Assembly (NCBI GenBank): GCA_036510065.1
Contig: DATCEO010000003.1
Span: 28,660-92,659, forward strand
Length of the DNA: 64,000 nt
Direction of reading: 5' to 3'
Source of the DNA: DASUBV01 sp036510065
GTDB taxonomy: Bacteria > Actinomycetota > Actinomycetes > Streptosporangiales > Streptosporangiaceae
The translations under genes were made by a program, and so were the position numbers. Positions 57,495 through 64,000 of this stretch are shown here, piece after piece; position 1 is the stretch's first letter, and each line of letters starts with the position of its first letter. The notes under the pieces were generated by a model. It had not been told where the DNA came from, searched no databases, and saw only the letters and a program-made list of their open reading frames with translations.

Positions 57495-58294
57495 ACGACA
57501 TCACGGCCGAAGCGCCACCGCTGGCCAGCCGATGGGACGCCAACGCTTCCTTCTGGGTGACCATCATTCGCGATAACCGCGACAAGTACCGCGACCAGCT
57601 CACCAACCCGGCGATGCTCCAGGCGATAGGCGACCCCGCCGGACTGAAGGTGCTCGATGCCGGATGCGGCGAAGGCTATTTCTCGCGGATACTAGCCGAC
57701 AAGGGCGCGACAGTCACTGGTATTGACTCCAGCGGCAGCCTGATCGAGGCTGCCCAGGTACGGAACCGGGCTGACAGACTTGCAGTGTCATTCGATGTCG
57801 GAAGCGTCGAGGAGCTGCTCTACGGTGACGCCGCCTTTGACCTGGTCCTGTGCAACCATGTGCTGAACGACCTGCATGATCCTCAGATAGCAATCGGCGA
57901 ATTCGGCCGGGTGCTACGCCGCGGAGGCCGCTTCGTCAACCTCATGCTGCACCCGTGCTTCTACAACAAGCACGTGGAACGGGACCAGGCCACCAACGGG
58001 CTCCTGGCGTCGTCCTATTTCGACGTTCGCAGCATCGAGCAGACCTTTGAGGTCGACGGCCTGACATCACCCGCTGCCAACGTAGCGTGGTTCCGGCCGC
58101 TGGAGTTCTACACCGAGGCACTGCGTAACTCCGGGTTCGTCATCACCGGCCTAACAGAGCCTCACCCGTCACCAGATCAGGTGGCCGCTGACGACTGGTG
58201 GCGGAAAGGTTTCAGTAGGCCTCTGTTCATGCTGATCACCGCCGAGCGGAGGAAGCCGGATATAGACCACAGCTCGGCACCTAAGGTTCCTTGA
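57491..58294 (+). CDS. Class I SAM-dependent methyltransferase (AICE cargo)
   Basis: 267 residues from ATG 57491, with GGAG in the previous gene's end. Motif I LKVLDAGCGEGYFSRILADKG (about 51-71), the acidic GIDSSGSLIEAA, and FDLVLCNHVLNDLHD are those of small-molecule or ubiquinone-type methyltransferases. No target-recognition domain, so it is unlikely to be a DNA methylase. Coupled to the putative regulator. The substrate is unknown. Confidence 0.88.
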   Translation: MNDITAEAPPLASRWDANASFWVTIIRDNRDKYRDQLTNPAMLQAIGDPAGLKVLDAGCGEGYFSRILADKGATVTGIDSSGSLIEAAQVRNRADRLAVSFDVGSVEELLYGDAAFDLVLCNHVLNDLHDPQIAIGEFGRVLRRGGRFVNLMLHPCFYNKHVERDQATNGLLASSYFDVRSIEQTFEVDGLTSPAANVAWFRPLEFYTEALRNSGFVITGLTEPHPSPDQVAADDWWRKGFSRPLFMLITAERRKPDIDHSSAPKVP

Positions 58295-58302
58295 CAACGT
58301 CG

Positions 58303-58971
58303 TCAAATAAGCAAGTCTCCCTGGCGTTCCAGCGTTTCCAAAAACTCGTAGGCAATCTGCCGGACGGACACTGCTACCGGGCTCCCATCGAAGGGTTGCG
58401 GCCCATTGGCAGTATGTGCAGTCCAGCCTAGCCCGTTTGCATTAACTAGGCGCTCGTAGGCAGCGTTCAGTTGTGGATCGACATGAGCACCGCCCTCGTT
58501 GTTCGCCAAGGTCTGCACAAACTTCTTTCTGGTCCAAGCGACATTGTCATCATCGACGTATATGTTGCTTGTCCACCAGAGGCCGAATTTGACCGGCGGC
58601 TTAATCCGAGGCGGGGGTATATTGCCTAGTGGCGCGATATACGATCCGCTAGGGACGCTGAGTGATAGGCGTTTCATTACAAGCCCAGTTGTAGGCCCCA
58701 AACTGTAAGGGCTCATCGGCACGCTGGTCTCAGTAAACCTGAGCTTATTCTTTACACCCAATTGATCGAGAAGCGCATGACTAGCATCAGTGTCATGAAG
58801 GAGGACGCGAAGACTAACGGCCAGTCGCTTTGCTTCGGCTTCGAAGCCGTTATCGAAGGCCGTCGCCGACGATATCAGGAACTCAACGTGTTCCCGCAGC
58901 TGACCTAGGAGATTCGGCCGGTCCCGCTGTCTCAGGGCGCGGGCGTCGGCCTTAGCGCGCGAGGCTCTTCC
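58303..58971 (-). CDS. Conserved hypothetical protein (MGRASRAK family-like), AICE cargo
   Basis: About 222 residues if ATG 58971 (MGRASRAKADARALRQRDRP) is used; upstream starts to 59013 are possible. The helical first part contains LREHVEFLISSATAFDNGFEAEAKRLAVSLRVLLHDTDASHALLDQLG, which I recognise as a pattern seen in scattered hypothetical proteins. The second half is beta-rich with WWTSNIYVDDDNVAWTRKKFVQTLANNEGGAHVD. No known catalytic motif. It converges on the methyltransferase gene with 8 bp between stops. Base composition is nearer to balanced than the chromosome's. Confidence 0.75.
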   Translation of the reverse strand, partial: GRASRAKADARALRQRDRPNLLGQLREHVEFLISSATAFDNGFEAEAKRLAVSLRVLLHDTDASHALLDQLGVKNKLRFTETSVPMSPYSLGPTTGLVMKRLSLSVPSGSYIAPLGNIPPPRIKPPVKFGLWWTSNIYVDDDNVAWTRKKFVQTLANNEGGAHVDPQLNAAYERLVNANGLGWTAHTANGPQPFDGSPVAVSVRQIAYEFLETLERQGDLLI

Positions 58972-59677
58972 CATGCTGAACAGCATACCGAGGCGGAAAG
59001 CCTCTGCCGACATCGCAGATCTTGGACCGTTCCAGCCTAACCCACCGCCTTTACCGGCTGATAGCTGGTCTTTAGGGGAAAACTATACGGACCTATCTGA
59101 CGTTAACCCTCGCCAACCGGGAGCAGGCCACCTCCACTCGATCCGGTGAGGACTTTCTTTACGGTTTCAAGGGCGCGCAGAGCGCGCCGGGCCGCCGCGC
59201 GGGCAGCTGGGGTTAGACCGGCGCCGCGCGACGCAAGCGCTGGCTCAAGCGCGGCGCAGCTCGCGCCCGGGAGCTAGCCGAGGTTCACCCAGGGAACCTT
59301 TGCATGCCGGGCGCCGCCCACCGCCTTAGGCACTCCGTGCCACAGCGGCGACGGCGCGCACCAGGACCCGAAACCGGTCGCAGCCAGCGGGCGCCGCAAG
59401 AGCCAGCGCCCGGCGCGGGCCCTGCAAGAGCTGCCATCCCCCCGGCGATCCAGCATTGAACCGCGCAAGATCACCGTCAAGAGCGCGCTACGCGCGTCGC
59501 ACACGATGGCGCAAGCGCCACCCTTGACGGCGCTCTTCCACGGATCGTTCGGCGCCTATCGGGAGGATGGGCAGAGACCGGCGCCTGTCACACCGACCTT
59601 ACCTACCTGTAACGCCAAGCCACGCTCTTTGACGATTCGTCATACCGTCTAGTCCTCGAAGCGGTTGAATGTGAGCC
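58972..59677. other. About 700-bp gene-free, palindrome-rich stretch in the element
   Basis: No supported gene. Many short dyads occur: GGCGCGC/GCGCGCC near 59173, GCGCCGCGC (59221-59229) with GCGCGGCGC (59249-59257), GCGCGCTACGCGCG and GGCGCAAGCGCC near 59485-59515. Composition swings sharply from GC-rich here to AT-richer on both sides. It could be an origin, a transfer locus, or a structured RNA. Confidence 0.5.
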
Positions 59678-60478
59678 ATGAACCTTGCCGACTCTAGTTC
59701 GAGCTCCGACCTTGTGCTTTCAGTAGCTAGCCTGGCCGTCACCTTGCTTGTTGGTGCCGTCGGCGCAGCAATAGCTTACGTCGTTGGGTTTCCGCGAAGG
59801 AGACTCTATTACAGATTGCAGGTTGACGTTCCTCTCCCTGATGCCATTCCTCATACTCAGGATGGCCTGGTAGTACAAAATCGTGGATCGGGCCCCTCCC
59901 ATGTCCACCTCCTGGAGATCAATCTCATCAGCCGAGGCAGGAGGGATATTCCTAGCAGCGCATTTGACTCGGGCAGACCAATCGAAATTGACACAAACGC
60001 ACAGGTTACCGCAGTACTTGAAGTGAGATCTAAACCGGAAAGCTCGGTAACGCCTAACATAGCAATTGACGAAACAAGCCTGAGAATAGGCCCAGGGTTG
60101 ATTGGCAAACGTCAGGAAATTAAGATTACCGCGCTAGTAGATGGGGAGCATCCTCGGCTCTCCTGCCAGAGCTCTCTCGAAAACGTACAAATTCGACGGC
60201 GACGCGAGGACTTTCCTGACACCTACTCCACGTGGCGCATCGCACGCTTTGTTTACACGACAGCTGCCCTAACGGTAGGGCTATACGGTTTGGCGTCAGC
60301 GTTGATCATATTCATAGGATGGGAACACCCAGTGGTCGGGCCAGCGCACACCGTGATCCGGACTTTTCTCGTGGCGTCTGAGGAGGCACTCATACTTGCT
60401 GTTATTGGTTTCATAGGTTTTTCCATAACAATGGAACATTATAAGCACCAAAAGAAAAGAGGCAGCAGCGACACCTGA
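59678..60478 (+). CDS. Membrane protein of unknown function with low-GC codon use (AICE cargo)
   Basis: 266 residues from ATG 59678. One N-terminal membrane segment (LVLSVASLAVTLLVGAVGAAIAYVVGF, about 11-38), a soluble beta-rich middle of about 150 residues (VQNRGSGPSHVHLLEINLIS, IDTNAQVTAVLEVRS, QEIKITALVDGEHPRLSCQ), then two more membrane segments (about 190-215 and 228-250) and a basic tail. Codons end in A or T far more often than in the chromosome, a sign of recent transfer. No family recognised. Position in a mobile element allows, but does not prove, a defence or exclusion role. Confidence 0.75.
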   Translation: MNLADSSSSSDLVLSVASLAVTLLVGAVGAAIAYVVGFPRRRLYYRLQVDVPLPDAIPHTQDGLVVQNRGSGPSHVHLLEINLISRGRRDIPSSAFDSGRPIEIDTNAQVTAVLEVRSKPESSVTPNIAIDETSLRIGPGLIGKRQEIKITALVDGEHPRLSCQSSLENVQIRRRREDFPDTYSTWRIARFVYTTAALTVGLYGLASALIIFIGWEHPVVGPAHTVIRTFLVASEEALILAVIGFIGFSITMEHYKHQKKRGSSDT

Positions 60479-60819
60479 GAGCGGAATGTCTTACCCTAAG
60501 GTTAATGCGCGGAATGACGTAGATGAGCTTTGTCTGACATTCAAGGCCTGCCCACACGCGGTCTGGTCCACTCTCCTGGCAAACGGGTCGACGGCAGACG
60601 GGATGATCACTTCCGGTCGAGTATGCGTTCGCCGTAGTGGAACAACCTGCCGGATCACCACGAAAGACTGGTTTGCCGCTAGTTCGCATCGAGGGGCGCA
60701 GCGGCAATCGGCCTGACACCACCACTCGACACCAACGAGCCTGGCGATCAGTGCGCGGGCCTGGACATCCGGACACGGGGAGCCAAGGTGAGCGACAATC
60801 CGAGACAGGCTGGCGGTGT
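60479..60819. other. 341-bp gap between the cargo and attR
   Basis: One 76-codon open frame (60486-60716) is present but has no ribosome site or recognisable pattern. Nothing else is supported. Confidence 0.45.
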
Positions 60820-60877
60820 CTTCTAAGCAGCCGGTCGCAGGTTCGAGTCCTGCCAGGCGCGCCAGCCAAAACACCAG
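60820..60877 (+). repeat. attR (58-bp direct repeat)
   Basis: Identical to 49378-49435; contains the tRNA-Arg 3' half from the anticodon loop through CCA plus 13 further bases. It marks the right end of the element. Confidence 0.95.
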
Positions 60878-60969
60878 GTCAGGGCCAGTTCGGATGCTCC
60901 GGTTGAGACCATCGCAGGCTGCCGCTCCCGACCTCGTGCCCGTTGCGTGCCAGATGCGACTGAACTGGG

Positions 60970-60998
60970 TTGACCAGGCTGCAGATTTTAGTCATACT
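60970..60998 (+). promoter_or_regulatory. Promoter of the toxin-antitoxin pair (leaderless)
   Basis: TTGACC (60970-60975) and CATACT (60993-60998) are 17 bp apart, and the ATG at 61006 lies 7 nt past the -10, so transcription should start at the ATG. No Shine-Dalgarno sequence is present. Confidence 0.6.
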
Positions 60999-61005
60999 TT
61001 TGACC

Positions 61006-61287
61006 ATGACTGTACTGCCCTTGGGGGAGGTCAAGTCTCACCTCTCCGAGCTCGTCGGCCGTGTGCACGACCACCACGAGCGGGTGACCGTCACAGTTCA
61101 CGGCCATCCCTCAGCAGTTCTCGTCGCTCTCGAAGACCTGGAGCAGCTAGAGGAGACCCTGGCCATCCTGCGCGACGCCGACACCATGGCTCGTCTTGCC
61201 TCATCGGATGCCGAGTTGGCGCGGGACGAGTCGGTTTCAGCCGAACAACTCGCGGAGACCATGCGCCGACGCGCTCTAAAGAAGTGA
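61006..61287 (+). CDS. Phd/YefM-type antitoxin
   Basis: 93 residues from ATG 61006; an upstream TTG start at 60970 is unlikely. TVLPLGEVKSHLSELVGRVHDHHERVTVTVHGHPSAVLVALEDLEQLEETL is the Phd/YefM DNA-binding fold, with an acidic C-terminal part that would wrap the toxin. It overlaps the toxin gene by GTGA. It should repress its own promoter. Confidence 0.92.
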   Translation: MTVLPLGEVKSHLSELVGRVHDHHERVTVTVHGHPSAVLVALEDLEQLEETLAILRDADTMARLASSDAELARDESVSAEQLAETMRRRALKK

Positions 61288-61571
61288 CACCGCCGCCAGT
61301 AGATAAGCCTTACGAGCTCCGGACCACTCCGACAGTCCGCCGAGCCCTCGGCGAGATCCTTCCCGAGGCCGTGGCTGCCGCGGCGTACGAGTTCATCACC
61401 GGCCCCCTGCTGCAGCAGCCCTACCGCATCGGCAAGCGCCTCCTGCCACCTCTCGATGACCGGTTCAGCGCACGCCGTGGCACGTACAGGATCATCTACC
61501 GGGTCGATGACAAGACGCGCGTGGTAACCGTGGTGGACGTCGCCCATCGGCGGGACGCGTACCGCACCTGA
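61284..61571 (+). CDS. RelE/ParE-type toxin
   Basis: 95 residues from GTG 61284, overlapping the antitoxin stop. YELRTTPTVRRALGEILPEAVAAAAYEFI, RIGKRLLPPLDDRFSARRGTYRIIYRVDD and VVTVVDVAHRRDAYRT show the RelE fold with the late Arg/Tyr residues of mRNA-cleaving members (R-x-G-x-Y-R-I-I-Y and H-R-x-x-A-Y). It probably cuts mRNA on the ribosome when free. Intact pair. Confidence 0.9.
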   Translation: MTPPPVDKPYELRTTPTVRRALGEILPEAVAAAAYEFITGPLLQQPYRIGKRLLPPLDDRFSARRGTYRIIYRVDDKTRVVTVVDVAHRRDAYRT

Positions 61572-62292
61572 CGTCTGGCGGCTTGACTCCCCACGCCGTA
61601 CGAGAACGCGTTGCCGAAATAACCTTTAGAAAAGAAGATCAAGCGCGGCGCCGCAGGCGCCGCGGGCCCGGCGTCAGCGCCGCCGCTCAGCCTTGGGAGG
61701 CCCGCGCGGCGCACGCCGGGCCTGGCCGCAGCGCGGGTCACCAGATCGACAGGGCTCATCCGTTATACAGACCGGCCAGCGGCAAGCGCCGGTCACGTGC
61801 TCGCAGCAACTGGCCATGGCCACGCACACGGCACGCTGATCCGCGACACGGGCGAGGCGACTGGCTGGGCCAACGTCTGTAATCAGACCGGCGAGGACGA
61901 TGACCACCTGGCCGTAGATGACAGCGGAGGCGAAAAGAACCGGCTGGCTCAGATCCGGGGATGGCCCGCTTAGTGTACGTGCCCGCCCCTCCAGCATCAA
62001 GCGTGACTGTGACCGCAGGACAATGAGCACAGGAAGAACGTGCCTGGCGGACGTACACGCGAAGTCACGCTTGATCCTGGAGACCTCTGCGGGCACTCCG
62101 GTCAGAAGACGAGGGCCAGGCGGAGCCTGCCCGGACCGGACGCGGGCCATCCCCTGCAAGGTGACGCGGGCCAGTCGTGTTATCAGGATTCTTCATGACA
62201 CTGCTCAACCTGACGGTCGTCAACATCGCGGTCGCGACATGATCGCCGCGCTGGAGCGGCATTTCCTGTCAGGCGAGAGCCGACGGCGACGA
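61572..62292. other. About 720-bp stretch without a supported gene
   Basis: Open frames here lack ribosome sites and recognisable patterns. It holds two interleaved inverted repeats (61973-62075). It may be residue of an older element. Confidence 0.5.
61973..62075. repeat. Two interleaved inverted repeats (A-B-A'-B')
   Basis: Arm A (61973-61987, GTGTACGTGCCCGCC) pairs with A' (62046-62058) with a 2-base bulge. Arm B (61996-62008, ATCAAGCGTGACT) pairs perfectly with B' (62063-62075). Because B starts inside A and ends outside A', both could form together only as a pseudoknot. Confidence 0.6.
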
Positions 62293-62601
62293 TCAGTCAA
62301 TGCCGAGCTGCTTGCGCCGCAGCGCAACGACTGTCGCGAGAACATCCAACGGCTGGGCGTCGGCTGGCGGCGAGGGAGTTACCTGGGCCTCGACGGCCGC
62401 GATCACGCGCCAGCCCATTTGCTGGCTGAGGTCCAGGTTCATGTGCCGGTACCCCTTTAGGTAGTCTTCGGCGTCCTGGAAGGTCCTGTCCGACAGACGC
62501 GACACATCCACCTCCCCCGCCCAGTCGGCAAGGGTTTCCGGGGCCGCTGGCTGGGCATGCGCCGGGCCTGGCTGCACTCTCCGCCGCCAGAACCTGACCA
62601 T
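62293..62601 (-). CDS. Hypothetical protein (102 aa)
   Basis: Starts at ATG 62601 with AAGGGG upstream. Basic N-terminus MVRFWRRRVQPG, then a helical segment DWAGEVDVSRLSDRTFQDAEDYLKGYRHMNLDLSQQMGWRVIAAVEAQV and a helical end VLATVVALRRKQLGID. Soluble. Not recognised. The good start site and plausible amino-acid use are the support. Confidence 0.6.
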   Translation of the reverse strand: MVRFWRRRVQPGPAHAQPAAPETLADWAGEVDVSRLSDRTFQDAEDYLKGYRHMNLDLSQQMGWRVIAAVEAQVTPSPPADAQPLDVLATVVALRRKQLGID

Positions 62602-63060
62602 AAACTCACCCCTTCTACACCATACCGCTCCTGCGCACGAGCATCCCGGTCTGGCCGCCCACATCCTCTTGAGCAACGGGTCGAGGGAGCGCGTGCCCGC
62701 TGCGTGCCCGATCGGGCGGTAAACCGGGGAACTCACGGTCACTCCCGGCCACGCCGACATGCCATCCGAGCTGGGACGGACCAGCTCGCCACGTGCAGGC
62801 CGACGACCTCCTAAGCAGTCGGTCAGGCGTTCTTGTGGCGTTGAGACCCTGGATCAGCGGCATATTGCGATCTTGCCGCTTGCTGCATCCTGACTTGACG
62901 AACGAATGGGCAAGCGCCCTAAATCTCTTGCGCGTGCTTCAAACCTGTCCTACATTTCCCATAGGAAGGAACGACTCGTCTACCGGATGAAACCTGGTAG
63001 GCCTGTCGACTGTAAGCCGTTGTCCCGGCGCGCTGCGGATAACCTGTGGGTGCCGAAAAC
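62602..63060. other. 459-bp stretch with a degenerate att core
   Basis: No gene is supported. At about 62808-62825 the sequence TCCTAAGCAGTCGGTC matches the att core (TTCTAAGCAGCCGGTC) at 14 of 16 positions, then loses similarity within the T-arm region. Confidence 0.5.
62808..62825 (+). repeat. Degenerate second att-like scar
   Basis: Matches the anticodon-loop start of the att repeat with two substitutions and then decays. It lies 1.99 kb past attR. It could be the old right end of an earlier element in the same tRNA. Confidence 0.5.
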
Positions 63061-64000
63061 CTATGCCACCAGGTGATATTCGTGAAGGACGCCGCCAGCG
63101 CGGTCGCGCTGCTGGACCCGGAAATGATCCAGATCTGTAACGCTGCTGGGCAGGGGGCGGAGAGGCGCGGCCTGGTTCAGGGCGCGGTGCGGCCGGTGCG
63201 TGTTGTAAAAGTCCTCGTACTCGCGCAGCAGGATCATCAGGTGGCGCTGGTTCCAGATCAAGGTCCGGTCGAGTAGCTCGCGACGGCAGCTGCCAATCCA
63301 TCGCTCCATGATCGAATTCGTCCTCGGCGCCTGCACCGCCGAGTGGATGACTCTGATCCCTGCGGACTGGAAGACCGCGTCGAACGCGGCACTGAAGCTG
63401 GCGTCCCGGTCTTGCAGCAAGAACCTCGCCCGGACGCCGGCGTCATCGAGATCCATCAGGAGGTTCCGGGCCTGCTGCACCACCCAGGACTGGACCGGGT
63501 GCTCCGTGGCTCCGAGAACCCTGACCCGGCGGCTACCGTGCTCGATGACGGCCAGGACGTACACCTTGGTGGCGTTGAGCAGGTCGGCGGTGAAGAAGTC
63601 CAGCGCCAGGACCGCTTGTGCCTGGGAACGCAGGGACTCGGCCCAGCCCGGCCCGTCCCGGCGGGGCGCAGGGTCGATGCCCGCGTCCTTGAGGATCTGC
63701 CAGACCGTTGATGGCGACACGGTGACGCCGAGCGCCGCCAGCTCGCCGTGGACGCGGCGGTAACCCCACGACTCATTCTCACGCGCCAGCCGAAGCACCA
63801 GCGACCGGCACTGCGGCGGGTCCGCGGCCGTCCGGTGCGGCCGCAGCGAGACCGGCACGCCCAGCGGCGACGGAGGATGTCGCGGTGCCACCGCAAGATA
63901 GAGCTGGGAGTGACGATGAGCCGCAGCCCGGCGAGGCGCTCGACCGGCAGCGTCCCGGCCAGCAGCGCCAGCCACGCCCGATCCGGCCACGTCAGCCTCG
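63061..64000 (-). pseudogene. DDE transposase with integrase core, frameshifted and cut by the window edge
   Basis: The common actinobacterial integrase-core transposase (IS3/IS481-like fold). Reading from the right edge the true frame gives LPVERLAGLRLIVTPSSILRWHRD; near 63810 one base is lacking and the frame switches to RSLVLRLARENESWGYRRVHGELAALG. The DDE residues are then visible: Asp in LALDFFTADLL, Asp in LLQDRDASFSAAFD, Glu in NSIMERWIGSCRRELL. The C-terminus HRPHRALNQAAPLRPLP and LHEYHLVA is complete, with stop at 63061. The shift probably inactivates it. Terminal repeats of the element were not identified. Confidence 0.85.

Larger units (their letters stand above)
49378..60877. mobile_element. 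Actinomycete integrative and conjugative element (AICE), about 11.5 kb, in tRNA-Arg
   Basis: Bounded by 58-bp perfect direct repeats, the left copy covering the 3' part of tRNA-Arg. It carries the expected modules: tyrosine integrase and excisionase beside attL, a RepSA-like rolling-circle initiator, an FtsK/Tra DNA translocase, a membrane protein and an HTH protein of Spd/Kor-like size, and several small genes, all on the minus strand. The right arm (56.4-60.8 kb) is cargo with less biased base composition. All core genes look intact, so the element may still excise. Confidence 0.92.

Noticed and set aside
58294..58312. TTGAC-N6-GTCAA dyad at the convergent stops of the methyltransferase and hypothetical genes
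   Set aside because: Too short for a terminator and placed at a convergent gene end, so an operator role is unlikely.
60486..60716. 76-codon open frame before attR
   Set aside because: No ribosome site, no recognisable pattern, and typical of chance frames in this composition.
61674..62159. 161-codon minus-strand open frame
   Set aside because: No credible start site; Cys- and Arg-rich reading without a domain; the interleaved inverted repeats lie inside it.

Overview
The window is very GC-rich DNA of a high-GC Gram-positive bacterium (Actinomycetes). Three things support this. The gene order dapA - RNase J - capA-like - ftsK - RodZ-like is an actinobacterial housekeeping arrangement. GTG starts and 4-base ATGA/GTGA overlaps are frequent. 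The gene set (PknB-type kinase, group II truncated globin, paired dynamin-like GTPases, DUF1906 secreted protein, an actinomycete integrative and conjugative element) is typical. The exact genus cannot be read from the sequence; a filamentous lineage near Streptomyces or Streptosporangiales is the best guess.

Layout. 1-8.5 kb (minus strand): RodZ-like HTH protein (cut by the window edge), FtsK translocase, CapA-like protein, RNase J and DapA, then an HNH endonuclease. 8.7-14.3 kb (plus): prolyl oligopeptidase, MscS channel, truncated globin, Ser/Thr kinase. 14.4-23.5 kb (minus): EttA-type ABC-F ATPase, SSB, a PDZ serine protease, two dynamin-like GTPases and precorrin-8X methylmutase. 23.8-28.6 kb: epimerase and family 2 glycosyltransferase convergent with a GtrA-like membrane protein, then a secreted DUF1906 protein with a seven-repeat propeller. 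29.2-33.3 kb: a decayed gene, an MFS exporter, an AbiEi/DUF559-like protein and a frameshifted flavin reductase flanked by two copies of a long palindrome. 33.4-45.3 kb: a sugar-uptake and sugar-catabolism locus (GH1 beta-glucosidase divergent from a LacI regulator, a five-gene peptide/oligosaccharide-type ABC importer, two TIM-barrel isomerases and a Gfo/Idh/MocA dehydrogenase). 45.3-48.8 kb (minus): M55 aminopeptidase, CbiB and CobQ.

At 49.3 kb a tRNA-Arg(TCT) gene carries an integrated element of about 11.5 kb, bounded by 58-bp perfect direct repeats (49378-49435 and 60820-60877). The element has integrase, excisionase, a RepSA-like rolling-circle initiator, an FtsK/Tra translocase, small overlapping genes, and a right arm with less biased base composition. 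That arm holds a putative regulator, a SAM methyltransferase, and two unassigned proteins, one of them membrane-bound. Beyond attR lie a Phd/RelE-type toxin-antitoxin pair, a gene-poor stretch with nested inverted repeats, a degenerate second copy of the att core near 62.81 kb, and a frameshifted DDE transposase running off the window end. The second att-like scar suggests that more than one element has used this tRNA.

How parts work together: LacI with two tandem operators probably controls both beta-glucosidase and the importer/catabolic operon. CobH, CbiB and CobQ are parts of one cobalamin pathway split between two sites. The element's minus-strand genes form one tightly overlapping unit for replication, excision and transfer. 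No CRISPR array or rRNA was seen.
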